Both the position numbers and the translations under genes were made by a program. Positions 33,561 to 44,890 of a stretch of DNA of 64,000 nt are shown piece after piece. The notes beneath the pieces are model-generated. The model did no database searches. It was not told the origin of the DNA and worked only from the letters and a program-made list of their open reading frames with translations. Position 1 is the stretch's first letter; each line of letters begins with the position of its first letter. This stretch comes from Cervus elaphus (taxonomy: Eukaryota > Chordata > Mammalia > Artiodactyla > Cervidae), in assembly GCF_910594005.1 (NCBI RefSeq), contig NC_057832.1, positions 106,217,152 to 106,281,151 on the forward strand. The letters run 5' to 3'.

Positions 33561-34735
33561 CCAAAATGTTGTGCTTTATGATCCTAGAAGACAATTAGAA
33601 GCTTCTGAACAAAGAGTGTGAAAAGTCAGTAGTACTGAGAAAAGCTAAACATAGACTCCCAATTCATAAAATGGGTCAACATTTGTAACTCCAGGCAAGT
33701 TATAATAATTAGATACAGGAGTTCAATACATCTGGTTTCTTTAATCTTTTCTTCTAAGAATATCTTCTCTTTGTTTTTATATGTGTGCTGCTATTTTAAC
33801 AAAAATATATGTTTTGGTAGTCAAAACCTGGGATTTATTTCTCTGTCTTCCTATGGAAGAGGTATTTTTTTTCCCTCCTGTGGCAGAAACACAATTTAAA
33901 GAGTAAAAAGCATTCATTCAGTATGAATGAATAAAAATAAAAACAGTCTTAGTTCAAAAGAGATGACTAGTCATTTTAAATCTTGTCAATTGGTGGCAGA
34001 TACAGTGTATTAATAGTAGGACACAGATCCCCTTAATTTCTAACCAACCATGGCACCTATTTGTAAATAATGCCACTGTATATGAGGAACATGATAAATA
34101 AATGTGAAAAGGTAAGAACAACACATTTTTTTCATAGAAAACTAACTCAAAATAGAATCCCCTGCTAAGGGCTGGGTCAGAAGGGCCACACCGTATATAG
34201 TGTTCTAGAAATATCTTTGTTGCTGTGGCCTGCTAATCACTTTTTCCAACTAACATACCTGTTTTCTTACTTTTCAATTTACACTTCACATCTGTCTTTT
34301 AGAAATAATTGTTATAATTTTTTCTAAAGATATGAGTAGTTTTAAAAATAGACCAATTGGAATACAGAGAAAATAGCCCAACTTCTTGTCTAGCAGGAGT
34401 GGTACAAGTTAACATTCTACTTGACAAAAAAGATAACAAATGCCTGTGGTACAAAGAAGTAGAGCTTAAATTAAATCTGACTTAACTTTAAAAAGTGTGT
34501 GAGAGAAATGGCTTTGTTAGGAACATCAAAAATACAAAGTATCTCTAAGTAGATGTGACTAAGAATAGATTTTCATAAATACATGATTCAAATGATCCCT
34601 GACAGCTAGTACATGGAAATGATAAAAACAAACATCTACCATAAGCATTTATTAACAAAAAGTTTTTAAAGCTAAGAAAGTTCTTATTATAATGTGCAAA
34701 GCTACACCTTAAGCAAATAGTTGTTTTCCACCTCA
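33561..34735. other. unassigned AT-rich stretch
   Basis: No gene or recognisable interspersed repeat in about 1.2 kb. Confidence 0.4.
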
Positions 34736-34749
34736 GTATTTCACTGTTT

Positions 34750-34960
34750 GGGCTTCCCTGTTGGCTCAATGATAAAGAACCTGCCTACCAAGCAGGAGAC
34801 AGGGGATGTGGGTTCAATCTCTGGGTCAGAAAGATCCCCTGGAGAAGGAAATGGCAATCCCGTCCAGTGTTCTTGCCTGGGAAATCCCACGGACAGAGGA
34901 GCCTGGAGGTCTACAGTCCATGGGGTCAAAAAGAGTCAGACGTGACTCAGGGACTAAACA
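34750..34960 (+). mobile_element. Bov-tA SINE, sense, with TSD
   Basis: 'gggcttccctgttggctcaa' start, B box 'ggttcaatctctggg', and tail 'cagggactaaaca'. The flanks GTATTTCACTGTTT (34736-34749) and GTGTTTCACTATGTT (from 34961) form an imperfect TSD. Confidence 0.95.
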
Positions 34961-35190
34961 GTGTTTCACTATGTTTACACTCTAAGACATGTATTTATTA
35001 CTCTTCTGACTGTGAATATAAAGAACATAGACCAGAACCATTAAGATCTTACTGTTATGAACACCTTGTCCCTGTCCTCATTTTTTTCTTTCAAGTCTAC
35101 AATGTGTTGTGTGCTTGAACTGTACTTTCCAGCAGCCTCTGTCACCTGTCACCTATCTCTGGTGCTCTCCCACCAGACTTTTCTGGATAG

Positions 35191-36895
35191 ACACTGGAGG
35201 GTTCAGTTCAGTTCAGTTCAGCTCAGTTGCACAGTCGTGTCCAACTCTTTGCGACCCCATGGACTGAAGCACGCCAAGTTTCTCTCCATCACCAACACTC
35301 GGAGCTTGCTCAAACTCACATCCATTGCATTGGTGATGCCATCCAACCATCTTATCCTCTGTTGTCCCCTTCTTCTGCCTTCAATCTTTCCCAGCATCAG
35401 GGTCTTTTCAAATGGGTCAGTTCTTCCCATCAGGTGGCCAAAGGATTGGAGTTTCAGCTTCAGCATCAGTCCTTCCAATGAATATTCAGGACTGATTTCC
35501 TTTAGGATGGACTGGTATGATCTCTTTGCCATCCAACGGACTCTCAAGAGTCTTCTCCAATACCATAGTTCAAAAGCGTCAGTTCTTCTGCACTCAGCTT
35601 TCTTTGTAGTCCGACTCTCACATCCATACATGACTACTGGAAAAAGCATAGCTTTAACTAGACCGACCTTTGTTGGCAAAGTAATGTCTTTTTAATACTC
35701 TGTCTAGGTTGGTCATAGCTTTTCTTCCCAGGAGCAAGCATCTTTTAATTTCATGGCTGCAGTCACGATCTGCAGTGATTTTGGAGCCCAAAAAAATAAA
35801 GTCTGTCACTGTTTCCACTGTTTCCCCATCTATTTGCCATGAAGTGATGGGACCAGATGCCATGATCTTCGTTTTCTGAATATTGAGTTTTAAGCCAACT
35901 TTTCCACTCTCCTCTTTCACTTTCATCAAGAGGCTCCTTAGTTCTTCTTCACTTTCTGCCATAAGGGTGGTGTCATCTGCTTATCTAAGGTTATTGATAT
36001 TTCTCCCGGCAATCTTGATTCCAGCTTGTGCTTCATCCTGCCCAATGTTTCTCATGATGTACTCTGCATATAAGTTAAAGAAGCAGGGTGACAACATACA
36101 GCCTTGACATACTCCTTTCCCGATTTGGAACCAGTCTGTTGTTCATATCCTGTTCTAACTGTTGCTTCCTGACCTGCATACAGATTTCTCAGGAGGCAGG
36201 TACGGTGGTGTGGTATTCCCATCTCTTGAAGAATTTTCCACAGTTTGTTGTGATCTACACAGTCAAAGGCTTTAGCACAGTGAATGAAGCAGATATTTTT
36301 CTGGGACTCTCTTGCTTTTTCAATGATCCAAGGATGTTGACAATTTAATCTCTGCTTCCTCTGCCTTTCTAAATCCAGCATAAACATCTGGAGGTTCACG
36401 GTTCACATAGTGTTGAAGCCTGGCTTGAAGAATTTTGAGCATTACTTTGTTAGCGGTGAGATGAGTGCAATTGTGCAGTAGTTTCAGCATTCTTTGGCAT
36501 TGCCTTTTTTGGGGATTGGAATAAAAACTGACATTTTCCAGTCCTGTGGACACTGCTGAGTTTTCCAAATTTGCTGGCACATTGAGTACAGCACTTTAGC
36601 AACATCATCTTTTAAAGTTTTAATTAGCTCAATTGGAATTCCATCACCCACTAGCTGTTTGTGGTGATGCTTCCTAAGGCCTGCTTGACTTTGCATTCTA
36701 GGATGTCTGGGTCTAGGTGAATGATCACACCATTGTGGTTATCTGGGTCATGAAGATCTTTTTTGTATAGTTCTTCTGTGTATTTTTGCCACCTCTTCTT
36801 AATATCTTCTGCTTCTGTTAGGTCCATATCATTTCTGTCCTTTATTGTGCCCATCTTTGCATGAAATATTCCCTTGGTATCTCTAATTTTCTGGA
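35191..36895 (-). mobile_element. BovB, 1.7 kb, antisense, RT region, inactivated
   Basis: Longest BovB here. From the '(gttca)n' tail at about 35202 leftmost, the minus strand carries in turn the C-terminal region (153 open codons, 35218-35679) and the segment with LNIQKTKIMASGPITSWQID (35654-35962). Then come RT palm sequence including the FDCVDHNKLWKILQ segment (36052-36399) and the upstream fingers region with IPIPKKGNAKEC (36484-36696). These are in shifted frames separated by stops, so the element is dead. At the catalytic box the plus strand reads 'tcatctgcttatctaaggtt', so even the usual A-D-D sequence is disrupted there. A candidate 9-bp TSD, TTTTCTGGA, lies at 35179-35187 and 36887-36895. 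BovB itself carries 'attttct' at the right site, so this TSD is tentative. Confidence 0.95.
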
Positions 36896-37149
36896 AAATT
36901 AAGACTATGATATTGATATTGTGATATTTACGCAGCAGTCTAAAGACCAACTGTCCGTTTCTCGCTTTCTTGTCCATCCCAGTGCTGGATTTCCTTGAGG
37001 AGCACAAGCTTTCTCTGGAGATCAAATAGTACCAAATTTAAGGACTGGAGAAGAGCAAGTCTTAAATTTGGAGTAAACATAGATCCATAATTCCCTGCTC
37101 CACCTTTGTTTCCTGATTCCTGTAGCCTCTTTCACCTTTCACTTCATAG
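36896..37149. other. short unassigned flank
   Basis: Sequence beyond the BovB 5' end. The 124-codon minus-strand frame at 36651-37025 starts here and runs into BovB, so its first 45 or so codons are not BovB and the frame is a chance fusion. Confidence 0.5.
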
Positions 37150-37322
37150 GCACAGTAACTTCATTCATCCGTCCAAAATGTATTGAATGCTAAGTCTGTA
37201 CCCTGCTCTTTTTTTGTGTGCTAAGGGTGCAGTGGTGAGTAAGAGTCAACATAGTGAGAAGAACAGAGTCCTGAGTTTCAAGGAGGAGGCTTACAGTCAA
37301 TGGTGTGGAAAACTGTGCAGGC
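37150..37322 (-). repeat. L2 3' end, antisense
   Basis: 'ccaaaatgtattgaatgcta', 'gtgcagtggtgagtaagagt' and 'ggaggcttacagtcaatggt' follow the L2 3' end in antisense. A scrap of an antisense Bov-tA head ('tgaaccaccagggaagcc') lies at 37324-37352. Confidence 0.6.
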
Positions 37323-37352
37323 AGTTTTTTTACTGAACCACCAGGGAAGCCG

Positions 37353-39140
37353 GATAAGGAAGAGCAGTGGGAAAATATGTGGAGAGCTGTGTGCTAACTT
37401 CTTTTGTGTCTGGGAGGTCAAGTTCTGTATTATTACTATTCTACCACTGGGTTGTTCCTAAGTCTAGAATCTGAGATATGTTTAATTTCAGCCTGATGTT
37501 ATATAGTTTTCGTATTTATTTTCAAATGTCCGTAAATAATTACCTGTCAAACAAAGGGGCATCAGATTTTGAAAGCCTTTCCCTATTGTCATATCCGCAT
37601 CTAAGAAAGCTTTCCCATTGTTCATAGTAATTCTTCTTTTTTGAAACTCACCTAGCATTTTGTTCCCTTTTTATGGCAAGTTTTCTTATTCTAAATGGTA
37701 TACTGTTTGCATGCTATTCTTGATTTCATGAATTTGAGAGTCTGATAACAATATTTTTCAAATGAAACAGACTTATGAAGTTATTCCCTTTTGCTCTTTC
37801 ATACCACATATACTCTTCCACTTGCAGAAAAAAAGGCTAAAACCAGCCCAGCCTCTGAAACTAGTCTTTGTAAATAATACAACAGAGTTCTTACATTCAA
37901 CATAGTCATCAGGTATGAAGCTGGAACTTATTTTGAAGCTTAGTTGGCTATGCAAGGTAAGATATTCATCCTCACACTCCTTACATGTGGACTATTGACA
38001 TTTTTCTGTCTTATATTATAAATTCAATGCAAAGTGAAAGATAAATCCTCCGGCTAAAGATTTGTGATCAACTTCATAAAGCAAGAACATGTAACTTTGT
38101 TTATATCAGCACTTAGAAAGTGATTACATCTGTGACAGAGATGTGGCAGGGGCAGGGGTGAGGTGAAGAAGGTGGTATTACATTTCAAAAAGCATTTGGA
38201 ATTCTTTGTAACTTAAGGCTGTACAAATAGACCTAACCAAAAATGGAAAAGTTGTGGCTATTTGTGATGGATATTCCAGCAGTGATATATTATGTTCTTT
38301 TGCATTTTTGTTTATTCAGCTTGATGGAGGATATAAAAAGGTGCTTTTGATTAAGCACTTTAATATCTTATATTTAGAGAGTACCTTTTACTCCAGAAGT
38401 CTTAATAAACTATGTTTATAGAGCTTTGTAAATCTTAAAAAGTATTAGACTTTTCTTTACTGGGAATGGTAGGCAGTCATCTGTGTTAGACATCTGCCCC
38501 ACTGAAGGAGGTGAGAAATTCAGGTCAAGCTCACCAAGGTAGATTCAGCTGGTACAGAAATCTACTAAAATTCTAGCTATTGGACAAATCCTGCCTTGGC
38601 TTGTGAGTTTGAGGAGGGGGGAGTTAGGTGAGAAGATGAATTAATCTGTTTAATTAATTGATTAATCTCCTATTTAGACAGTTGATATTGAGCTTCTTTG
38701 TTCTTGCTAGTGTGTGAGAAAGGTTTCAAAGTTTTAGTATTTCCTGTCTGAAACCATGAACTCATTTCCATCAGCTTTATTAAAAAGTAAGAAAACTGCT
38801 TCATGAATTATCTACTTAAACTTTTCTAAGATATTTTGTTTGGGACCCATTTATCCTATAGTTACAATGAAGAATAATGGTGCACATTTATGATTGTGTG
38901 TGTGTTAGGTGCTCAGTCGTATCTGACTCTTTGGACCCCGTGGTCATTGGGTTCATATTATCAATATGAGTCACTGTTCTTATAAAACTTTCAGGTGCTC
39001 ATTCTTGACAACTAAAAAAGAAACAGCCAAAATATAGCTAATTAGCTATAAGAATGGAAGTAAAATTGTAATCTACAAGCAATATATTTATTATCATGTT
39101 CTTGAGACTTTAAGTGGCATTCAACGTTTAATATTCAGTG
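37353..39140. other. unassigned stretch
   Basis: No gene recognised. The only repeat I see is a 47-bp antisense Bov-A scrap at 38896-38942 ('gctcagtcgtatctgactct' followed by 'ttggaccccgtgg'). Confidence 0.4.
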
Positions 39141-39145
39141 TGAAT

Positions 39146-39211
39146 TCCTTCTCTCTCTCTCTCTTTCTCTCTGTGTCTGTCTGTCTGTTTCTCTCTCACA
39201 CACACACATCC
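39146..39211. repeat. compound (TC)n/(TG)n/(CA)n microsatellite
   Basis: TC-rich run changing to TGTC units and then CA units. Confidence 0.9.
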
Positions 39212-39380
39212 CACCCTTATCTCTAATTGAAGGAATCCTAAATCAGGATTCAAGAGACCTCTAGGTTAATCTTGATTTTTGTTGCTAATGAATTTTCTGG
39301 TCAATCTCTCTCCAACCTTAGTTTATATTACTGTCTATGGAATGCAGTAATGGAGAAAGTCAATATATTATGATGTGTGT

Positions 39381-39601
39381 GTATATGTGTGTGTGTGCTC
39401 AGTTGTGTCCAACTCTTTGCGACCTCATGGACTGTAGCCTGCCAGGCTCTTTTGTCCATGGAATTTTCCAGGCAAGAGTACTGGAGTGGGTTGTCATTTC
39501 CTACTCCAGAGGATCTTCCCAACCCAGGGATCAAACCTACATCTTTTGTGTTTCCTGCATTGACAGGTGATTCTTTATCACTGTTCCACCTGGGAAGCCC
39601 C
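39381..39601 (-). mobile_element. Bov-tA SINE, antisense
   Basis: Antisense Bov-A after a TG-rich tail, with the antisense tRNA head ending 'ccacctgggaagcccc'. ATGATGTGT before (about 39370) and ATGATATGT after (about 39602) form a short, imperfect TSD. Confidence 0.94.
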
Positions 39602-40595
39602 ATGATATGTTAAATATATTAATTATCTGAGGAATTTGTATGACTCATTCAGATCTCACTAGTCAAGTTAAAACTCTTCTCAGTCCTATAAAATCATTTC
39701 ATAATCTAAACTTTACAACTGCATTAATCTTTTTAGACTACTATGTTATCTCTTACTGCATGAAGTTAGGCATGAATGGATTTATGGCATGAATGGAAAT
39801 TAGGCTATAAAAGCTGCCCAATTTCCATTGGAAACTTTAAAATTCTGAATTATTTAGTACTTATCTACAATACATTCAGTTGAATTGAGGAAAACATCAA
39901 ATTCTAATAATAATAAAATATTTTATAAGCATCAAAAAATACTTTATCTATATTATGGAAAGACATTAAGACCTACCTTGAAATAGATCTAGCATATAGC
40001 TGTACTCTTAGTCAATGCTTCAAGCTTCCATATATTCAAACTTATGTAAATAACATAACTGTCCTATTTGGGATATACTATAGCTGTTTAATTTATAATG
40101 GTGACTTTCCCCCCTCATTTCCAATACTTTGTTTTCCAGGAACTAGCAATTTAGCTAAGCTCTGAAATTTGAAAGTTCATATTTTGAGTCAAAAGATTAG
40201 GGCAGTATTTATAAAGAAGTAAAATATCATAGTTTGGAGGAAAACCCCATGTGTGCTATTTCATTATATTATGACAGGTATAATTTCAGATGACATGTAT
40301 GTTTATCTTGTTGTTCTAGGAAGGCAAAACAATCTAATGCCTTGCACACTGTTTAAAGACAGCCAACTCCACTTTCTTCGTTCCCTATTATATTTCTCAG
40401 AAAATTGCTTGCATAAGAACTCCCCCAGATAGCATTGCTATACATTAGGAAATGGGTTTTGCCTGTACACTTGGAAACAACTGATCCTGTAGGCTGGATT
40501 TCATGAGAAAATAAAAAATGAAAAAAAAATGCATTTTGATAAAATTAACTGAGCTAATAAAATTTCTAATTTAACTGTCTGCGTAAAAAGCAGAG
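39602..40595. other. unassigned AT-rich stretch
   Basis: No gene or recognisable repeat. Confidence 0.4.
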
Positions 40596-41094
40596 CTATC
40601 ACTTTGCCAACAAAGTTCCACATAATTAAATGGTTTTTCTAGTAGTGGTTTTTCTAGTAGTCATGTACAGATAATGAGAGTTGGATCCTAAAGAAGGCTG
40701 AGTGCTGAAGAATTGTTGCTTTCAAATCGTGGTGCTGGAGAAGACTTTTAGTCCTTTGGACAGCAAGGAGATTAAATCAGTCAATCCTAAAGGAAAATCA
40801 ACCCTAAATATTCATTGGAAGAACTGATGCTGAAGTTGAAGCTCTAATACTTTGGTCACCTGATGCGAAGAGCCAACTCGTTGGAAAAGTCTCTGATGCA
40901 GGGAAAGATTGAAGGCAAGAAGAGAAGAGGGCAGTGAAGGATGAGATGGTTAGATAACATCACCGCTTCGGTGAACATAATTTTAAGAAAACTCTGGGAG
41001 ACAGTGAAGGACAAGGAAGCCTGGTGTGCTGCAGTCCATGGGGTTGCAAAGAGTTGAACACAACTTAGTGATTGAACAGTGACAACAATGCTGA
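40596..41094 (+). mobile_element. BovB 3' end, sense
   Basis: Begins in 'actttgccaacaaagttcca', then a diverged C-terminal region, then the 3' end 'gcaaagagttgaacacaact'. 'tttttctagtagt' is duplicated at 40634-40664, a small internal tandem. Frame dead. Confidence 0.9.
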
Positions 41095-42823
41095 CTTTTA
41101 TTTAGTGTAATGGATTGCAAACAGTTGGGTTACAAATAATGGAGGGATCTTACTGTAGTAATCCATTTTACTGGGAATGCCTGTACTTAGGAAAATAATT
41201 AAAGTTCAAATAGTCCAACTAAACAGTTTTTGAGCCTCTATTGAGAGACTCCTATGTTGCATATTCTGTAGAAAACAAAGTTAAAAAACAGAGACCCCGA
41301 GTGTACTCTTTTATCTAACTTATTTTATTCTGAATTTTAGTAAGCCTAGTTAATTTATATAAATAATTGTTCTCCCCAGAAGTCAATGACTATGTTTCAA
41401 CATTTGTGTTTCTCTTTTAACCCAAGTATCATAAGTAGTGTTCAAAAAGGTCTTTTCACATGCAGCCCAGGTGTTTAGTTCACTCAAAGTTTCTGGGAGC
41501 TTCAGGTTTCTTAAAAGCTGTCTAAAACTAGAAGAATCATGGAGGCCTGGTTGATTTATATATTTTATATTGTAATTCTGTTGATTTCATTGGAACAGTT
41601 CAAACACTATGCTATGCTATAACACTATTTGAACAGTTCAAACAATAATTCTAGGAACACTGGTTTTAACTTGGTTGTTAATTCAGGGCTATAGTGGTCC
41701 CCGCTCAGACTGTTCTACAAGGATCCAAAAACATGGCAGAGTCATACTTGTTACTTTTTCAAAGAATACCCTATATTATTGCTGTGTGTTCAGTAGTCTG
41801 TGAATTCCTTTTTTTATTGTAGTAGTGTTTTCAGAGCAGTGCTAGTCTCTTCTGAGGGAACAAAGAATTTCAAACCAGAAAGCACTGAGGAAACAGAATA
41901 TACAGTTGGAGAACTAGTAATTTTAATAAAACTTAGGCTAGTTTCTGTCCACTTACACAGATAAAATGCTGGCACCCAACAGGAACAAATCCAGTACATC
42001 TGCGTGGTCAAGTTCCTTTGATTTATATGAATGTGGATATGCACAAATTTACTGAACTGAGCTCCATAACATTGCCTTCATCCATGATTTTATGTCTGTT
42101 TACCTCCCACTCCCTGCCTTTGATTTTTAGCTTTCCAGTTGAATAGTAAACATTTATTTTCTCCTTTGGCTCAGGACCTGCAATTCCTGTCACAGTTAAT
42201 ATAAAGCACTTGCATCTGCTAAAACAGCAGTGCTGCTGTGAAAGCCTGTAGTTCAAACAGTTTCAAGTCTTCTTTTTCTCAGCCTTCATTTTTAGTCATG
42301 AGAATATAGGAGTGCAAAGTTCACAGTTCTTTAGGTGCTAGGGGAATCATTCATTCTGCCTTTGCCTGTAGAACTAGGAGAGCTGGAGGAGACCCTGGAT
42401 GGTTTCATATGCGTCAAATGCACCTGGGGCTACCGGATGGGTCTGCATTGTGTCTCATAATATGAACGTGAAAAAGACTGTCAAAAATATTGTGAGATAT
42501 ATTGGCCTTATTGTAAAGTGAGAGAGAGCTTCAAGTGTAAAATCATTCAGGAAAAATCATTATTCTTATTAATTGTGACCCAAGGCATGTGTGATCACAC
42601 ACATGTGATGTGTATGTGTGATCATAGACTGTCCCCTATAAAAACTTCTCAGTGTATTCTTAATAAGAATAATTAAATCAAATTAGGTAAGGTATGGAAA
42701 ATAATTTTGAAATTACTGACTTTTTCAAATCCATGATGTTTCTGTATCTGAAGATCTATGTGCTATTTTGTTTTCTGCTTCATAATAGAATAATAACAAA
42801 AATAGAAAATGTTCATAAAGAGG

Positions 42824-42869
<46 letters not shown>

Positions 42870-43244
42870 ATATATACTATGAGTGACAGAAGAATCTTTA
42901 GTAAAAATCAAATGTTGGATGAGAAATAATATGCTTATTATTCATACAATTATGAAGTTTATATTTATCAAAACCCCAAATAACAAAACTAATTTGGTCT
43001 TGCTTTTACAAGTGCTGTTTGGGGGTGGAAAGTTTATTTCCAAAACTAAAGAGAGGGATAGGGAACAAATGAATGATGTTCAGCTGTCTAGAGTCTTATC
43101 AATAGTCAAAAGCTATTACTGTCCCTAAACTTAAAAGGACACAGAGAGAAAGTGATACCAGTTCAGAGATCTGAAGCTGTTGAGAGGAGAACTTCCAACA
43201 GGAGCTGGAAAACTGGACCACACTGCAAAATTAAGGAGAGGGAT
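41095..43244. other. unassigned stretch
   Basis: No gene or recognisable interspersed repeat in 2.1 kb. Small structures: GAACAGTTCAAACA is repeated at 41593-41606 and 41631-41644, a 14-bp perfect palindrome TGTGTGATCACACA lies at 42588-42601, and a (TA)n run lies at 42826-42860 changing to CA/TA by 42876. Confidence 0.4.
42826..42876. repeat. (TA)n microsatellite
   Basis: Pure TA run followed by CACATACATA units. Likely polymorphic. Confidence 0.92.
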
Positions 43245-43461
43245 TTTTATTAGTTGGGGCCGCTACAAGAGGATACCATATAGCAGGTGGCTTGTAAATA
43301 ACAGAAAATTTTTAACATAGTTCTGGAAACTTGACATCCAAGATTGAGGCACTTGAAAATGATATCTGGTGAGGACCTTGCTCTTGGTTCACAGGTAGCT
43401 GTCTTCTTGCTGTAAGCTTCACATGGTAGAAGTGAGGGAGCTTTTTCAGGCATCCTTAGTT
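43245..43461 (-). mobile_element. MaLR (MLT1/MST-type) LTR, antisense, left part
   Basis: 'accatatagcaggtggcttg', 'agttctggaaacttgacatc', 'atctggtgaggaccttgctc' and 'ttcacatggtagaagtgagg' are the classic antisense order of a MaLR LTR. Continues at 44226 after a BovB. Confidence 0.8.
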
Positions 43462-43465
43462 GTTG

Positions 43466-44225
43466 TTGTGGTGGTTCAGTCACTAATCTGTGTCTGAATC
43501 TTTGCTACCCTATGGACTGCAGCATGCCAGGCTTCCCTGACCTTTAGACAGGGTTTGCTCAAACTCATGTCCATTGAGTCGGTGATGCCATCCAAGCATC
43601 TCATCCTCTGTCACCCCCTCATCCTGCCCTCAATCTTTCCCAGCATCAGGGTCTTTTCCAGTGAGTCAGCTCTTCACACTAGGTGAAGAGCCAAAATATT
43701 GGTGCTTCAGCTTCAGCAACAGTCCTTCCAATGAATATTCAGGACTGATTTCCTTTAGGATTGACTGGGTTAATCTCCTTGCAGTCCAAGGAACTTTCAG
43801 AATCTTGAAAGAATCAAATCTTCGGTGCTCAGCCTTCTTTATGGCCCAACTCTCACATCCACACAAGACTACTGGAAAAAATATAGCTTTGACTCTATGA
43901 ATCTTTGTCAGCAAAGTGGTGTCTCTGTTTATTAATATGCTATCCAGGCTTGTCATAGCTTTCATTCCAAGGAGCAAGTGTCTTTTAACTTCACGGCTGC
44001 AGTCACCATCCACAGAGAGTTTGGAGCCCAAGAAAATAAAATCTCTCACCGTTTCCACTTTTCCTCTTTTATTTGCCATTAAGTAACAGGACTGAATGCC
44101 ATGATCTTAGTTTTTTGAATGTTGAACTTTAAGCGAGCTTTTTCACTCTCCTCTTTTGCCCTCATCAAGAGGCTCTTTAGTTCCTCTTCGTATTCTGCCC
44201 TTATAGTGGTATCATCTGTTTATCT
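43466..44225 (-). mobile_element. BovB 3' part, antisense
   Basis: From the 3' terminus (43466) through the C-terminal region to the segment encoding the end of the RT palm ('tagtggtatcatctgtttat', about 44225). The minus-strand frame survives for 137 codons (43666-44079) with VRDFIFLGSKL visible. Inserted in a MaLR LTR. Confidence 0.94.
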
Positions 44226-44362
44226 TTCATAAGGGCACTAATGCCATTCATGAAGGCTACACCTTTATGACCAGTCACTTCCCTCAAAACTTCACTTCCA
44301 AAAACTGTCACATTGGGCATTAGAATTTTAACATGTAAACTTTGGGAGGATACAAATATTTA
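44226..44362 (-). mobile_element. MaLR LTR, antisense, right part
   Basis: 'aagggcactaatgccattca', 'cctttatgaccagtcacttc', 'ggcattagaattttaacatg' and 'ggaggatacaaatatttagt' continue and end the LTR started at 43245. Confidence 0.8.
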
Positions 44363-44607
44363 GTCTATAGCAGAAGGGAAAGTATCTGCTCTATCTCTTT
44401 CCATTCTTAGATATCCTGCTATGTTTCTCCTTAACTAACTCTAGTTAAAGACAAAAGAAAAGGAATCCCATATAATTAAACCCTTGGGGAACAATTCTTT
44501 GGGGGTACAGAGCAGAACTGGGAGAATTGAAATGTTGTTCTTTGAGTGAAGGAAGGGGAAATGAGGTGGCCTATTCTCAGCATAAAGATACAGTAATATT
44601 ATGACTT

Positions 44608-44732
44608 TGTTGTTGTTCAGTTTCTCAGTCATGTCCAACTCTCTGCAACCCCATAGACTGCAGCACGCTGGGCTTCCCTGTCCTTCCATCTCCCGGAGCT
44701 TGCTCAAACTCATGTCCATTAAATCAGTGATG
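44608..44732 (-). mobile_element. short BovB 3' end, antisense, with TSD
   Basis: About 125 bp from the GTT-rich tail to 'actcatgtccattaaatcag'. TSD TTATGACTT at 44599-44607 and 44733-44741. A MIR follows directly. Confidence 0.93.
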
Positions 44733-44741
44733 TTATGACTT

Positions 44742-44890
44742 GGGTGTTATTATAATCCCCATTTCATAAATGCAGAACCTGAGTCTAGGATTGTTAAATA
44801 ATTTTTCCGAGGTCACATAGCTAATTGAACTCAGACCACTGCCTTGAATTTATGTTTCTTACTCAATAGCCAAGATTAGACACTGTGTTA
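44742..44890 (+). repeat. MIR SINE, sense
   Basis: 'tccccatttcataaatgcag' and 'ttccgaggtcacatagctaa', followed by a diverged 3' half ending near 'gacactgtgtta'. Confidence 0.75.

Noticed and set aside
35057..35695. 212-codon plus-strand open frame as a protein gene
   Set aside because: It lies on the strand opposite to BovB reverse transcriptase, and shorter versions of the same peptide occur opposite every other BovB 3' end here.
35179..36895. Firm TSD TTTTCTGGA for the 1.7-kb BovB
   Set aside because: Part of the right copy coincides with BovB consensus sequence, so the match may be accidental. It is kept only as a candidate in the feature entry.
36651..37025. 124-codon minus-strand frame
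   Set aside because: The C-terminal two thirds is BovB fingers region and the start lies in unrelated flank. It is a chance fusion at the BovB 5' truncation point.
42588..42601. 14-bp palindrome TGTGTGATCACACA as a regulatory site
   Set aside because: It sits among GT/CA-rich sequence, where such palindromes arise easily, and no nearby gene supports a role.
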